Assembly (NCBI GenBank): GCA_934615635.1
Contig: CAKTTT010000148.1
Coordinates: forward strand, 1-6,132
Direction of reading: 5' to 3'
Length of the DNA: 6,132 nucleotides
From: an uncultured Eubacteriales bacterium
GTDB taxonomy: Bacteria > Bacillota > Clostridia > Oscillospirales > Acutalibacteraceae
This document shows, in pieces, positions 5,499 through 6,132 of the stretch. Every line of letters starts with the position of its first letter. Positions within the stretch are counted from its first letter, which is position 1. The notes beneath the pieces were generated by a model, which saw only the letters and a program-made list of their open reading frames with translations, made no database searches and was not told where the DNA came from. The position numbers and the translations under genes were made by a program.

Positions 5499-6132
5499 AT
5501 GGATCCCATGGAGAAAAAAGCAAAAAGCGGGCCGTCCTATCTGTCCATCCTTCTCAACGGCCTGATCAAGGAAAACCCCGTGATGGTGCTGCTGCTGGGC
5601 ACCTGTCCCTCTCTGGCGGTGACCACCATGGCTTCCAACGCCATCGGCATGGGCCTCGCCACCACCTTCGTCCTCATCGGCTCCAACGTGGTGATTTCCC
5701 TGATCAAAAACATCATCCCCAAAACCGTGCGCATCCCCTGCTATATTGTGGTGATCGCCGGCTTCGTCACCATCATCAAGCTGCTGATGCAGGCTTACGT
5801 CCAGCCCCTTTACGTGGCCCTGGGCGTCTTTCTGGATCTGATTGTGGTCAACTGCATCCTGCTGGGCCGGGCGGAGGTTTTCGCCAGCAAGAATAAGGTG
5901 GGCGCCTCCTTCATGGACGGCCTGGGCATGGGTCTGGGCTTTACGGGAACTCTGGTGGTGATGGGCTCCGTCCGCGAGGTGCTGGGCGCCGGTACGCTGT
6001 TCGGCATACAGGTCATGCCCGCGGCAGTGGACCCCATGACTGTGTTCATTACCCCTCCCGGCGGCTTCTTCGTGTTCGGCTGTCTGATGGCGCTGGTGAT
6101 CTGGATCGAGATCAAGACAAACAACCGCAAGG
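5499..6132 (+). CDS. rnfE: Rnf complex membrane subunit RnfE (3' end cut by window)
   Basis: 211 residues are visible and the frame is still open at the window edge. RnfE is a six-helix membrane subunit homologous to NqrD that, paired with RnfA, holds an iron-sulfur centre within the membrane. Hydrophobic segments fall near residues 27-45, 50-70, 79-98, 103-123, 141-160 and 189-207, so all six helices are present and only the polar C-terminal tail should be missing. Conserved features are KENPVMVLLLGTCPSLAVT (24-42, with Cys36 of the GxCP motif) and VNCILLGRAEVFAS (117-130, with Cys119), the two cysteines expected to take part in the shared metal site. The ATG at 5499 lies 1 base after the rnfG stop, with AAAGGAG 9 bases upstream. 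Another ATG at 5508 is too far from that site. rnfA and rnfB are expected to follow. Confidence 0.95.
   Translation, partial: MDPMEKKAKSGPSYLSILLNGLIKENPVMVLLLGTCPSLAVTTMASNAIGMGLATTFVLIGSNVVISLIKNIIPKTVRIPCYIVVIAGFVTIIKLLMQAYVQPLYVALGVFLDLIVVNCILLGRAEVFASKNKVGASFMDGLGMGLGFTGTLVVMGSVREVLGAGTLFGIQVMPAAVDPMTVFITPPGGFFVFGCLMALVIWIEIKTNNRK

Noticed and set aside
1..6132. CRISPR array, insertion sequence, tRNA or rRNA genes
   Set aside because: No direct-repeat series, transposase-like frame with terminal inverted repeats, or structural RNA gene was seen on either strand.

Overview
This window carries the start of an Rnf (ferredoxin:NAD+ oxidoreductase) operon together with the genes for attaching flavin to its subunits. 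The gene order rnfC-rnfD-rnfG-rnfE (with rnfA and rnfB expected just past the right edge), the strong GGAGG-type ribosome binding sites, the TTG and GTG starts and a Gram-positive-style flavin lipoprotein all suggest a fairly G+C-rich member of the Clostridia (Bacillota), perhaps an Oscillospiraceae-like gut or anaerobic organism. The genus cannot be told from the sequence.

Layout. Positions 1-72 look like the last codons of a rightward gene with a Thr/Ser/Glu-rich tail. Positions 73-340 hold no convincing gene. A leftward two-gene unit follows, read from about 1230 down to 340: an FMN-binding lipoprotein (767-1201), then a two-helix DUF1622-type membrane protein (382-729), closed by a good intrinsic terminator at 341-377. 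A divergent intergenic region (1202-1430) carries candidate promoters for both directions. The rightward half begins with apbE (1431-2507), a membrane-anchored FAD:protein FMN transferase with its own terminator, whose stem reaches back into its last codons. A near-consensus extended -10 promoter (2536-2564) then starts the rnf operon: rnfC (TTG start, 2624-3949), rnfD (3942-4934), rnfG (4931-5497) and rnfE (5499 to the window end, cut off). The rnf genes overlap or nearly touch, as expected for translationally coupled subunits of one complex.

How the parts fit. ApbE takes FMN from FAD and links it through a phosphoester to a threonine in a short motif. Three likely substrates lie within 4 kb: the surface lipoprotein (Thr115), RnfD (Thr160) and RnfG (Thr163). 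Rnf passes electrons between reduced ferredoxin and NAD+ and couples this to Na+ or H+ movement; which ion is used cannot be read here. The lipoprotein resembles the single-domain flavin lipoproteins linked to extracellular electron transfer (PplA type), so the locus may join Rnf or other membrane redox chemistry to an extracytoplasmic flavin carrier. That link, and any role for the DUF1622 protein, is inference from gene context. The individual families are well known; the less described parts are the lipoprotein-DUF1622 pair beside apbE/rnf and the separate control of apbE and rnf.
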